A stretch of 64,000 nucleotides of DNA from Paralcaligenes ureilyticus. Lineage in GTDB: Bacteria > Pseudomonadota > Gammaproteobacteria > Burkholderiales > Burkholderiaceae_B. Position 1 is the stretch's first letter. The number at the start of each line of letters is the position of its first letter. The stretch spans positions 62,001-126,000 of the forward strand of contig NZ_SMAJ01000006.1 in the NCBI RefSeq assembly GCF_004346225.1, in the 5' to 3' direction. Below, in pieces: positions 18,186 to 26,505 of this stretch. The notes under the pieces were generated by a model, which saw only the letters and a program-made list of their open reading frames with translations, searched no databases and was not told where the DNA came from. The position numbers were made by a program, and so were the translations under genes.

Positions 18186-19052
18186 ATGCCAGCGTCATCC
18201 GCCCCTATTCTGCCGCCGCCGGACCAAATGGCCGCGAGCCTGCGGCTGGCCTTGCCCAACTTCAGACACATCGAATGGGTTGAACGCACCGCCTCCACCA
18301 ATGGCGACCTGCTTGCCCGGGCACGCCATAACGAGCAATCCATGGCCCGGCCCTGGCTGCTGGGCGCACACTTGCAGGAAAGCGGGCGTGGGCGAGCCGG
18401 CCGCACCTGGCAGAACCGCAGCGGCGCCAACCTGATGTTTTCCTGCGCCTTCGATGTATTTCTGCCACCCAGGCAACTGCCAACGCTTTCGCCGCTGGCC
18501 GGCGTGGCCGCCTGCGAAGCCTTGCGCGAACTGATCGGCCCCGCACACCGCAACCGCCTCGTCATGAAATGGCCCAATGACGTGTACTGGCAATTTTCCA
18601 AGCTGGCCGGCATATTGGTCGAAATTACTCGCGCAGGCACGGCGCGCCTGGCGGCGGACCACCACGTCGTGGTTGTCGGCATAGGCATTAATCTGGAAGA
18701 TGCGCGGGCGCTAAGCCAATCGCTAAACAGGCAAATCGCCGACTGGTCCGAAATCGCCGCGCGAGACGTGCAGGCGGCGGCAACCTCTACGGCCAGCATG
18801 GTCGCCGCTATCGCGCGTTCCTGGTCGACCAGTTTCAGCCAGGCCGTACGCGACGGTTTTGACTCTCTCCCCGAGCGTTATGCCTGCACCGACGTCCTGG
18901 CCGGCCAACACATCAATGTGCTCGAAGGCGGGCGCATCATGCACGCCGGCATCGCCTGCGGCGTCAATACGTTTGGGCAGCTTCTGGTGCGCAACGCAGA
19001 AGGGGAAACGGCCATTTCGATCGGTGAAATTTCGGTGCGGCTGCAGCCATGA
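18186..19052 (+). CDS. birA: Biotin--[acetyl-CoA-carboxylase] ligase
   Basis: A 288-residue biotin protein ligase. The ATP/biotin-binding GRGRAGRTWQ follows HLQESG, and KWPNDVYW and the KLAGILVE segment are typical. The N-terminus lacks the DNA-binding HTH of E. coli BirA, so it is a ligase only (group I), not a repressor. Its stop overlaps coaX by 4 bp (ATGA), the arrangement seen in Bordetella. Confidence 0.94.
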   Translation: MPASSAPILPPPDQMAASLRLALPNFRHIEWVERTASTNGDLLARARHNEQSMARPWLLGAHLQESGRGRAGRTWQNRSGANLMFSCAFDVFLPPRQLPTLSPLAGVAACEALRELIGPAHRNRLVMKWPNDVYWQFSKLAGILVEITRAGTARLAADHHVVVVGIGINLEDARALSQSLNRQIADWSEIAARDVQAAATSTASMVAAIARSWSTSFSQAVRDGFDSLPERYACTDVLAGQHINVLEGGRIMHAGIACGVNTFGQLLVRNAEGETAISIGEISVRLQP

Positions 19053-19867
19053 TGCTTTTGATCGACGCGGGCAATACCCGGATCAAATTCGGCTGGGTCG
19101 AGCGTCAAAGCGGCAGGCGCGAAACGGCGGCTTTGACGCTCGACCATGCCGCCCTGGACCGGTTTCCCCGCTGGCTGGCGCAACTTCCCGCACCGCCCGT
19201 GGCCGCCTTGGGCGTGAACGTGGCCGGCGCATCGATCTGTGCGGCAATCGAGTCCTGCCTGGCTTTGCATGCATGCCCCATAGCCTGGGTAACCAGTGGC
19301 AGCGAAGCACTGGGGGTACGCAATCGCTATCAATCCCCGGATCAGTTGGGCGCCGACCGCTGGGTGTCGATGCTGGCTCTGGCGCAGCGCGCACAGGATG
19401 CGCGCGCGGGCCAAACAACAGGCCGTGAGCCCGAATCTGCATTGATGCTGGCCAGCTTTGGCACGGCGACTACTATCGATACGCTTAGCCCGCACCTGAG
19501 CTTCGAGGGTGGCCTGATTCTCCCTGGGCCGGAGCTCATGCGTATTTCGCTCGCCCAGGCCACCGCCAATCTGCCGCAAGCCCGGGGGGAAACGACGGCC
19601 TACCCCACCGATACGCATGGGGCTATCGCCACCGGCATCGCCGCCGCCCAGGCCGGCGCCGTATTGCGGCAATGGCTGATCGGGCTGGAGCACTATGGCC
19701 GAGCTCCACGCATATACAGCGCCGGCGGCGGCTGGCCCATCGTCCAGCAAGAAACGCTGGCCCTGCTCGCCGCCGCCCAAACACGCCTGGGCCTACCGAT
19801 CACAGCCATAGAATGGCTGGCGGCTCCGGTGCTTGACGGCCTGGCCCGTCTGGCCTGCGAACAGTAG
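19049..19867 (+). CDS. coaX: Type III pantothenate kinase (Baf)
   Basis: A 272-residue ASKHA-fold kinase for the first step of CoA synthesis; in Bordetella it was first named Bvg accessory factor. The phosphate-binding LLIDAGNTRIKFGW is at the N-terminus, DQLGADRW near the centre (DxGxDRW-type) and ASFGTATTID further on. Overlaps birA by 4 bp and is expected to be translationally coupled. Confidence 0.94.
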   Translation: MMLLIDAGNTRIKFGWVERQSGRRETAALTLDHAALDRFPRWLAQLPAPPVAALGVNVAGASICAAIESCLALHACPIAWVTSGSEALGVRNRYQSPDQLGADRWVSMLALAQRAQDARAGQTTGREPESALMLASFGTATTIDTLSPHLSFEGGLILPGPELMRISLAQATANLPQARGETTAYPTDTHGAIATGIAAAQAGAVLRQWLIGLEHYGRAPRIYSAGGGWPIVQQETLALLAAAQTRLGLPITAIEWLAAPVLDGLARLACEQ

Positions 19868-19951
19868 CCAGACTTCGAACTACAATACGGAAAACTCGAG
19901 CACAGCCAAAAACACCGGCGCAGCTCAAACCATTTTCCGTTCTTGTCGGCC

Positions 19952-20164
19952 ATGCGCTTTCTATTCCTGCTCATTCTGATCGCCAACATCATTGTCCTGG
20001 CCTACGGCCAAGGCTTTTTAGGCAACCCGCCCAGCGAGGAAGGGCGCGATTCCCATATGCTATTGACACAGAAAAGCCCCGAATCCGTCAAACTGGGGGT
20101 CCCTTCGGTGGGTACTCAGCCCGCCGCCGGCGCGGCCCCGGCCGCCACGCAAAGCAAACCGTAG
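19952..20164 (+). CDS. Small single-helix membrane protein, unknown function
   Basis: A 70-residue protein with one hydrophobic helix at about residues 2-20 (RFLFLLILIANIIVLAYG) and a hydrophilic tail ending in an Ala/Pro-rich stretch. It starts 84 bp after coaX on the same strand. In related genomes a longer protein with a similar membrane start follows coaX, so this may be a short or truncated relative; that comparison is from memory of the neighbourhood, not from a search. The ATG at 19952 is used; a TTG three codons earlier is possible. Confidence 0.6.
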   Translation: MRFLFLLILIANIIVLAYGQGFLGNPPSEEGRDSHMLLTQKSPESVKLGVPSVGTQPAAGAAPAATQSKP

Positions 20165-20210
20165 ACGCACACCGTCGAGACTTCATTTCGGCCTCAAAGC
20201 GAAATCACAA

Positions 20211-20318
20211 TCAGAGCGTGGCCCCCAGATGCTTTGCATCGACCGGCACTTGCTCGCTGGCCGGAGGAACGACCAGGTCCATGGGTTTTTGGGCCTGTCC
20301 GAGCAGCATTCCGTACAT
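20211..20318 (-). CDS. Possible 35-residue small protein (or gene remnant)
   Basis: A short open frame downstream of the Bug receptor gene, on the same strand, with codon choice like the coding regions. It begins MYGMLLGQAQ, has a proline-containing middle (VVPPASEQ) and ends HLGATL before TGA. A TTG at 20342 would add LAISCGFF in front and make one hydrophobic helix, overlapping the receptor's end. No family is recognised. It could be a real small membrane protein, a remnant, or chance. Confidence 0.3.
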   Translation of the reverse strand: MYGMLLGQAQKPMDLVVPPASEQVPVDAKHLGATL

Positions 20319-20331
20319 AAAGAATCCACAG

Positions 20332-21291
20332 CTAATTGCCAAATTTCAGATGCGCCTGGTTGATCACGTCGACCCAGCGCGCTTCTTCGCAGTGCATCCA
20401 GCCGGCTTGCCACGCAGGATCGTGGTATTGCGCCACCGATCCTTGCACGATGAACGCATCCTGCACGGCCTTTTCCTGCAGCACCTGCTTCAAGGCCGCC
20501 GTCACTGGCGCCAGCGCACTGGCTGGTGCGCCCTTGGGCGCGAGCAGGAACAACGACGGAGTCACGTCGTAGCCCGGCACGGCTTCTGCTACCGTAGGAA
20601 TATTGGGCAGCGCAGGAAATCTTTTGGCCGACAAACCGGCAAGAATGCGGATTTTCCCAGCCTGAGCAAGGCCCATCGCCGAAGCGATGCTGGCAATAGA
20701 CATCGATACCTCACCCGCCGCCAGCGCCTGGTTGACCTTGCTGCCGCCGCGATACGGAACGTGCAGAAGTTTTACGCCGGCCTTGAGCTCCAGCAATTCG
20801 CCCGCCAGGTGATGAATCGACCCGACCCCAACCGAGGCAAAGGGATATTTACCCGGCGCTTTTTTGGCCATGGCCAAAAAGTCGGCCAGCGTTTTAGCCG
20901 GGCTATTGCCAGGCACCGCAATCGCCAGACCGGCCTGCCCGACCATACCCACGGGCTCGAAGCTTCCCGGTAATTTGTAAGCAACCTTGGGATAAACGTG
21001 CGGTGCAATCAGCAAGGACGTATCGCCCAGCAGCAAGGTATTGCCGTCAGGCGACGAGTTGGCCACGTAATCGGCGGCAATCGTGCCGCCCGCCCCCGAT
21101 TTATTTTCCACCACCACAAAGCGCATGAGCGTCGTTTCAAGGTGACGCGCCGTAATCCTGGCCAATGCATCCACTCCGCCGCCAGGCGCAAACCCCACGA
21201 CAATTTTCAGAGGCGCCGATTGAGCAAGGGCTGGGGAAATCGAACTCAGGCTTAACAGTACCGCCAATGCCATCATTTTGAGCTTGAGCAT
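20332..21291 (-). CDS. Bug-family tricarboxylate transport receptor (TctC-like)
   Basis: A 319-residue periplasmic receptor of the TTT/Bug family. Signal peptide about 1-23 ending in ALA, then PLKIVVGFAPGGGVDALAR, the family's ligand-loop signature, and VVENKSGAGGTIAADYVA. ATG at 21291 follows GGTGGAG. No TctA/TctB membrane genes are near, as is common for the expanded Bug families of Alcaligenaceae. The GntR gene 60 bp upstream on the same strand may control it. Ligand probably a carboxylate. Confidence 0.88.
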   Translation of the reverse strand: MLKLKMMALAVLLSLSSISPALAQSAPLKIVVGFAPGGGVDALARITARHLETTLMRFVVVENKSGAGGTIAADYVANSSPDGNTLLLGDTSLLIAPHVYPKVAYKLPGSFEPVGMVGQAGLAIAVPGNSPAKTLADFLAMAKKAPGKYPFASVGVGSIHHLAGELLELKAGVKLLHVPYRGGSKVNQALAAGEVSMSIASIASAMGLAQAGKIRILAGLSAKRFPALPNIPTVAEAVPGYDVTPSLFLLAPKGAPASALAPVTAALKQVLQEKAVQDAFIVQGSVAQYHDPAWQAGWMHCEEARWVDVINQAHLKFGN

Positions 21292-21351
21292 AGTCGTCTC
21301 CACCTACGCAAAGAGTATTAGCCAACCCTCCGTTCTTTGAAGCGCTTTCTG

Positions 21352-22125
21352 CTAGTGCACAGGAGGCGTAGGCGCGAACACACTCGGCATATCGGCAATA
21401 CCGCAATCCCACGCAGCGCTGGTGTCCGGGTCGAACTGCAGATACTCCGGAGACGCAGCAACCAGGTCGCAAAAGTCCTTGCCGCCGACCAAAATATGTT
21501 CCGTCGCTTCGCGTGCCGCCCCGTGTTCGTCTTTGTTCACCACCGCCAGCAGCAAACGATCATGTTCGAACCAGGAACTGGCCATGCGGTCGGTATAGTC
21601 GAAATGGCGCATGCGGTAAGGGTTCGTGCGCTTGCGCATTTGCGTAATCTGATTGATCAAATAAGCATTGCCGCAATTGGCATAAAAAAGCTCGTGGAAA
21701 GCCTTGTTATAAGCAGAATAATCATCCAGGCTTTTACGAGTTACCGCACGTTTGCCCTCCTTGTGCAATAAACGCAAGTCCTTGATCTGCGCCGATCCGA
21801 TACGCTGCACCACCAGCCGCGCGCACAAACCCTCGGCGTACGCCAGGCTTTCGAATATATCGGCCAGTTCACCAGCCGAAAGCTGCACCACATAGGTGCC
21901 CGACCGCGCCGCTATGCGTACAAAACCTAGAACCTGCAATTGAAGCAAGGCCTCTCGAACCGGCGTGCGGGAAATCGAAAATATCCGGCTTAAGCGGCCT
22001 TCGTCCAATTGTGCGCCTGGGGGCAGCAAGCCTGCAACAATGCGGGCTTCGATTTCCCGCCGGACACGATCTGTCGCAGAAATAGACGCAAGCGATTCTG
22101 GTAACCCACCTTTTTCCTTACCCAT
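21352..22125 (-). CDS. GntR-family regulator, FCD domain (FadR-like)
   Basis: A 257-residue regulator with an N-terminal winged HTH (RRLxRI-type; FSISRTPVREALLQLQVLGFV) and an all-helical FCD ligand domain with the expected histidines in AFHELFYANCG and EHDRLLLAV. The start at 22125 (MGKEKGG) is preferred because GGGAG lies 9 bp before it; starts up to 22218 are open but lack a ribosome site. Same strand as the Bug receptor downstream. Candidate operators lie at 22237-22270. Confidence 0.83.
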   Translation of the reverse strand: MGKEKGGLPESLASISATDRVRREIEARIVAGLLPPGAQLDEGRLSRIFSISRTPVREALLQLQVLGFVRIAARSGTYVVQLSAGELADIFESLAYAEGLCARLVVQRIGSAQIKDLRLLHKEGKRAVTRKSLDDYSAYNKAFHELFYANCGNAYLINQITQMRKRTNPYRMRHFDYTDRMASSWFEHDRLLLAVVNKDEHGAAREATEHILVGGKDFCDLVAASPEYLQFDPDTSAAWDCGIADMPSVFAPTPPVH

Positions 22126-22413
22126 TCCAAATGACTCCCGGCCGTGTTCGAACCCCATCCATTTTCCGCGACGGCCGTTGTGAGCATCAAACGGGTCAGC
22201 CATCTTCTTGCGGCCCATTCTATAGTAACTGGCGGCTGATATATCAAAGGGTATCCGTTTATCAAATACCCCACCCCAATCCGTTGGTGAGGGACAGTTT
22301 TAACAGGCCGCCGTGACGTGGTGCGAATTTGCTGCAGGCGTGAGCAATACGCCCAGGCGCTTTATCCCATAAAATGACAGGCTTACCAAAGCACTCAAAA
22401 ACAATTATTCATC

Positions 22414-23244
22414 ATGAAGCCAATTCGCAAAGCCGTATTTCCCGTGGCCGGCCTGGGCACCCGTTTTCTGCCCGCTACCAAAGCGATGCCCAAGGAAATG
22501 CTGCCCATCGTCGATAAACCACTGATCCAATATGCGGTCGAAGAGGCTATCGCAGCAGGCATCACTGATCTGATTTTCATAACGGGCCGCAATAAGCGAG
22601 CCATCGAAGATCACTTCGATAGCGTTCCCGAGCTCGAAGCCGACCTTGAATCAAAACACAAGACGAAATTGCTCGATGCCATACGCAACATCATCCCCAA
22701 TCATGTCAATTGCATCTACACCAGGCAATCCGCCCCGCTGGGGCTGGGGCACGCCGTGCTGTGCGCGGCTCCCATTGTGGGCAACGAACCCTTTGTCGTG
22801 CTGCTGGCCGACGATCTGATCGACGCCACCACATCGGTTACACATCAACTGATTGAGGCCGCACACCAACAAAACGGCAGCGTACTCGCCATACAAAATG
22901 TGCCGCGCGATCAAACGAACAAATACGGAATTATTTCCGGCAGCCGGATCAACGGCAAAACAACCCGCCTGACGGCGATCGTCGAAAAGCCGGCACCCGA
23001 CGTCGCGCCCACCACACTCGCCGTGGTTGGGCGCTACGTGCTGGAACCTGAAATCTTCGAACACCTGCGCCAAGTCCAGGCGGGGGTAGGCGGCGAAATC
23101 CAGCTGACCGACGGCATTGCAAGTTTGCTCGGCACCAGAGAGGTATACGGTTTTGAGTATGAAGGCCTGCGCTACGATTGCGGCAGCAAGGCGGGATTTT
23201 TTCAGGCCACCCTGGAACTGGGCCGCAAGTACCACGGGCTTTGA
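22414..23244 (+). CDS. galU: UTP--glucose-1-phosphate uridylyltransferase
   Basis: A 276-residue nucleotidyltransferase that makes UDP-glucose for LPS and exopolysaccharide. N-terminal [19 protein letters not shown] is the nucleotide-binding signature; [18 protein letters not shown] and IVEKPAP follow as expected. Convergent with waaA across a REP pair; on the far side lie LPS core genes, so a shared cell-envelope context is likely. Confidence 0.95.
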   Translation: MKPIRKAVFPVAGLGTRFLPATKAMPKEMLPIVDKPLIQYAVEEAIAAGITDLIFITGRNKRAIEDHFDSVPELEADLESKHKTKLLDAIRNIIPNHVNCIYTRQSAPLGLGHAVLCAAPIVGNEPFVVLLADDLIDATTSVTHQLIEAAHQQNGSVLAIQNVPRDQTNKYGIISGSRINGKTTRLTAIVEKPAPDVAPTTLAVVGRYVLEPEIFEHLRQVQAGVGGEIQLTDGIASLLGTREVYGFEYEGLRYDCGSKAGFFQATLELGRKYHGL

Positions 23245-23287
23245 TGGAGCGGGGTTCAGCCCGGGCAGGCCTATTGCCGCGGTCGAT

Positions 23288-23356
23288 GGCACCCACAAGG
23301 GGTGCCGCTACGTTAGCGGCGGGTACGTTTTTGTAGCGGCACCTCTTGTGGGTGCC
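23288..23356. repeat. REP pair (BIME-like) inside the end of waaA
   Basis: Inward-facing hairpins at 23288-23311 (GGCACCC/GGGTGCC, minus) and 23333-23356 (GTAG then GGCACCT/GGGTGCC, with one G-U pair, plus), 21 bp apart. The waaA frame reads through the second and stops at the TAG of GTAG in the first (23308-23310). Confidence 0.88.
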
Positions 23357-24687
23357 ACCGCCTTCCGGGCCTTGATCTCGTTCAACCCGGCGACGACCCT
23401 GGCGATGGCGCCGGTATGCTTTTGCACCCAATGCGCGCCGGCCTGGCCCATTTTGCTTAGCTCAGCGGGCTGATCCAGCAAATCGAGCGCCTTGCACAAG
23501 GCCGCGTCGACAGTCTGGACCCGTATCGCGGCGCCCTCATCGATCGCATCGACCACCGCCTGCTCGAAATTCCGGGTATGCGGCCCCACGAGTACCGGCA
23601 CGCCTACCGCGCACGCCTCAATCAAATTCTGCCCGCCCATAGGCTCAAAGCTGCCCGCCACAATGGCAATATGGCTGCTCGCGTAATAACTGGGCATTTC
23701 GCCCAGACTATCGCCCAGCAGCACCAAAGGCTGGCCACCGGCACGCAGGGCCGCGGCCCCCGCCTGGCCGATATCAACCAACTGGGAGCGCCGCATAAAC
23801 GGCAGCTGCGCTTTCTGCAGTAACGCCGCCGCCTCTTCGAAGCGTTGTGGATGGCGCGGGATCAAATAAAACATCACCCGCTCGGCCAGATCCTTGCCAT
23901 GCCCGCGGGCGCGTCCGACTTTGCGGGCTATCGCATCCACAAACAGCTGGTCCTCACCCTCACGCGTGCTGGCAATGGCGACGACCTTGCGTTTGAGCGC
24001 CGCATTGAAAGCCTTGCCGCGCGCCACCTTGTCGGCAGGCAGGGAAACATCAAATTTGAAATTGCCCGACACCCGCACCGCCGAAGCGCCAGCCTGCTCG
24101 AGTCGCTGCGCATCGCTTAACGTCTGGGCATAGACCGCATCAAGGCTGCCATAGGCCTCTCGCATGACACGCCCGGCCCGCAGGCTGTTACGTAAGGCGT
24201 GATCGGAAAAGCGCGCGCTCACCAGCATCATGGGTATGTGTGCCCGGCGAGCCGACGCAATCGCGTTGGGCCAAACCTCGCGCTCGATCAATATGCCGAT
24301 GAGCGGCCGGTAATGCGCCATAAACCGCTGTGTACAGCCGGGGAAATCGTAGGGCAGCCACTCCTGCTTCAACCGGCCCTGCGCAATGGCGGTTGCAAAG
24401 GTCAGGGCTCCTTCGGCGCGCCCGGTCACCGTCATATGCGTGAGGAGCACGCTCTCGCCCTGATCGAGCAAAGCCTGCACAAGCGGCTGCGCTGCACGGG
24501 TCTCGCCCAGGCTGACGGCATGCACCCAGATGGGTTTCTTCAGCACGCTCACGCCTGCATAACGGCCAAAACGGCTGCCCGACCATACGCCCCAATCGCC
24601 GCCCGCCCGCCGCGCACGCAATGCCATCCACCCCAGCAAGCCGGGCGACAGCAAACGGATAAAAGCAGTGTAGAAAAAGCGATTCAA
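23308..24687 (-). CDS. waaA: 3-deoxy-D-manno-octulosonic acid (Kdo) transferase
   Basis: A 459-residue GT30 glycosyltransferase that adds Kdo to lipid A at the inner membrane. N-terminal membrane anchor about 1-25, then IWVHAVSLGETRAAQPLV, LLTHMTVTGR and, in the C-terminal half, GSFEPMGGQNLIEACAVGVPVLVGPH. The last 16 or so residues (from VAPTRGAAT) are encoded by a REP pair and are not family sequence; the native protein probably ended near NEIKARK. 55 bp downstream of waaC on the same strand. Confidence 0.93.
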   Translation of the reverse strand: MNRFFYTAFIRLLSPGLLGWMALRARRAGGDWGVWSGSRFGRYAGVSVLKKPIWVHAVSLGETRAAQPLVQALLDQGESVLLTHMTVTGRAEGALTFATAIAQGRLKQEWLPYDFPGCTQRFMAHYRPLIGILIEREVWPNAIASARRAHIPMMLVSARFSDHALRNSLRAGRVMREAYGSLDAVYAQTLSDAQRLEQAGASAVRVSGNFKFDVSLPADKVARGKAFNAALKRKVVAIASTREGEDQLFVDAIARKVGRARGHGKDLAERVMFYLIPRHPQRFEEAAALLQKAQLPFMRRSQLVDIGQAGAAALRAGGQPLVLLGDSLGEMPSYYASSHIAIVAGSFEPMGGQNLIEACAVGVPVLVGPHTRNFEQAVVDAIDEGAAIRVQTVDAALCKALDLLDQPAELSKMGQAGAHWVQKHTGAIARVVAGLNEIKARKAVAPTRGAATKTYPPLT

Positions 24688-24742
24688 TGAAGGATCACCG
24701 CCATACGAAAAAGGCTGTAACTAAAAGGTACACATGCCAATT

Positions 24743-25762
24743 CTAAATGAAATCACTCCCAGACAGGCTGTAAGACCCTTCCAAGCTGTCGGGGGCGCTG
24801 CTCGCGTCACGATAGGCCAGGGCCTGCTCGAGAGCGCTGAGCACGGTTTCTGCCGAGGGCGCATTACCCCGTTCACCAAGGCTGGCCGTGTAGGCCGGCC
24901 CTTCGAGCGGGGTACGCACCGGGGTCGACGCCTTGTAGATGCCCACAGTGGGCCGCCCCAGGCCTGCCGACAAATGAGTCAGGCCGCTATCGAGCCCGAC
25001 CATCACCCGCGCACAGGACAGAACCTTGGCAATATCGTTCAAGCCCATTCGCGGCAAAACCTGCGCATCGGCCCGACCCGCCACAAGCGCCTCGGCCCGG
25101 GCCGTCTCGGCCTCGGTGCCTGCCAAAAGCCGCAGCGCCAGACCATGCTCTTGCAGGCGCAAAAAAACTTTGTGCCAATCTTCAACCGGCCAGAGCTTGT
25201 CGGGGCGGCTGGCCGACGGCATGATGACCGCGTAGGGCTGAATCACGGCGCCGCCGATGACTGCCTGTAACCCGAAATCGGGCGCACCGCTATACGTATA
25301 GGCAAAGGCGGCGGCAGCCAGCTCACGCTGCCGCGTTACCGCCGGCTGCCAGAAATTGACGGTGTGCTTGACGTCGTAAAAAAAAGAAGCCAGAGGCTCG
25401 CGTGCGGATCGCCAGTCCAGGCCATGGCGCAAACCATGCGTCTGGCGCACCAGCCATACCGATTTCATCAGGGCCTGCATATCAAGCACTACATCGTAAC
25501 GGCGCGAATGCAGGTTTTGCCGCAACGCCGCACGTTCGGCCCGGGTTTCGGCCGACCACCAATGCTTGCGCCAGCGCCGGTGCGCCACCGTTATAACGTC
25601 GTGGACGGCCGGATGCCAGGCAGGAATCTCGGCGAAATTCTCTTCGACAATCCAGTCTATCTGCGCCTGCGGGACATGCCGGGCAATATCGGATATTGCC
25701 GGCAGCATATGCACCAGATCACCCAGCGAGGATGTGCGAACAATAAGGATTTTTGTCGTCAT
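24743..25762 (-). CDS. waaC: Lipopolysaccharide heptosyltransferase I
   Basis: A 339-residue GT9 enzyme that adds the first heptose to Kdo2-lipid A. N-terminal KILIVRTSSLGDLVHMLPAISD is the family start; DWIVEENFAEIPAWHP and, in the C-terminal domain, MVGLDSGLTHLSAGLGRPTVGIY are diagnostic. Upstream of waaA with a 55-bp gap, forming an LPS inner-core pair. Confidence 0.93.
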   Translation of the reverse strand: MTTKILIVRTSSLGDLVHMLPAISDIARHVPQAQIDWIVEENFAEIPAWHPAVHDVITVAHRRWRKHWWSAETRAERAALRQNLHSRRYDVVLDMQALMKSVWLVRQTHGLRHGLDWRSAREPLASFFYDVKHTVNFWQPAVTRQRELAAAAFAYTYSGAPDFGLQAVIGGAVIQPYAVIMPSASRPDKLWPVEDWHKVFLRLQEHGLALRLLAGTEAETARAEALVAGRADAQVLPRMGLNDIAKVLSCARVMVGLDSGLTHLSAGLGRPTVGIYKASTPVRTPLEGPAYTASLGERGNAPSAETVLSALEQALAYRDASSAPDSLEGSYSLSGSDFI

Positions 25763-25864
25763 GGCGCGATTATAAAGACAAGTCGCGCACGCCCATACAA
25801 TTAATATTCAATCCTCAAATCCAACGGCCCGCGGCAGCGCGCACCGATGAATTGCGTGTGATTA

Positions 25865-26473
25865 TCAGGCGGAGGGTCGCGTATCGGCGACCGAAGGCCG
25901 TTTGCTTATTTCCGCAAACCAGGCCGCTAACGCGGGATGAGTGCTGCGCCAATCATAATCGGCGAAACGAAAGTCCAGATACCCCAAGGCGCACACCAAA
26001 GCAATCGTGCCGATATCAAAGGTCTTGCCGCGAACCCCAATCACCGCTTCGAAATGGCCCAAGCCGCTTTTGATTTTGTCCATCTGCCCTGCCGTCCAGT
26101 CGTCCCAGCGCAGCTCTTCGGGACGCATCGCGTTTTCGTACCGGGCCAACAAGGCGGCATCCAGAATGCCGTCGGCCAGCGACTGCTCGGTGAGCGTCTG
26201 CCATTTCAGATCCGACTCTTTGGGGAAAAGATTTCCTTTGCCCAGATCATTCAGATATTCGCAAATGACCCGGCTGTCGTACAAGGCCTGGCCCTTATCC
26301 GTAAAAAACGTGGGCACCTTGCCCAGGGGATTGGCGGCCACAACCGTCTGATCGCGCACAACTGGACCGGCGGCGCTGGGCAGCTTTTCGACTTGCGATG
26401 CCAGGCCCAGTTCCTGCGCCACGATCATGCATTTGCGCACAAACGGCGAGGCGGGTGAAAAATAAATCTTCAT
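25865..26473 (-). CDS. Glutathione S-transferase family protein
   Basis: A 202-residue GST with an N-terminal thioredoxin-like domain (SPASPFVRKCMIVAQE; NPLGKVPTF; DSRVICEYL with the glutathione gamma-Glu site) and a helical C-terminal domain. It lies 32 bp after the flavoprotein gene on the same strand, so it may be the last gene of the catabolic operon or a separate housekeeping GST. No substrate inferred. Confidence 0.88.
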   Translation of the reverse strand: MKIYFSPASPFVRKCMIVAQELGLASQVEKLPSAAGPVVRDQTVVAANPLGKVPTFFTDKGQALYDSRVICEYLNDLGKGNLFPKESDLKWQTLTEQSLADGILDAALLARYENAMRPEELRWDDWTAGQMDKIKSGLGHFEAVIGVRGKTFDIGTIALVCALGYLDFRFADYDWRSTHPALAAWFAEISKRPSVADTRPSA

Positions 26474-26505
26474 AATCGTCCTTGAGATAAATAGACAAAC
26501 CAGAG

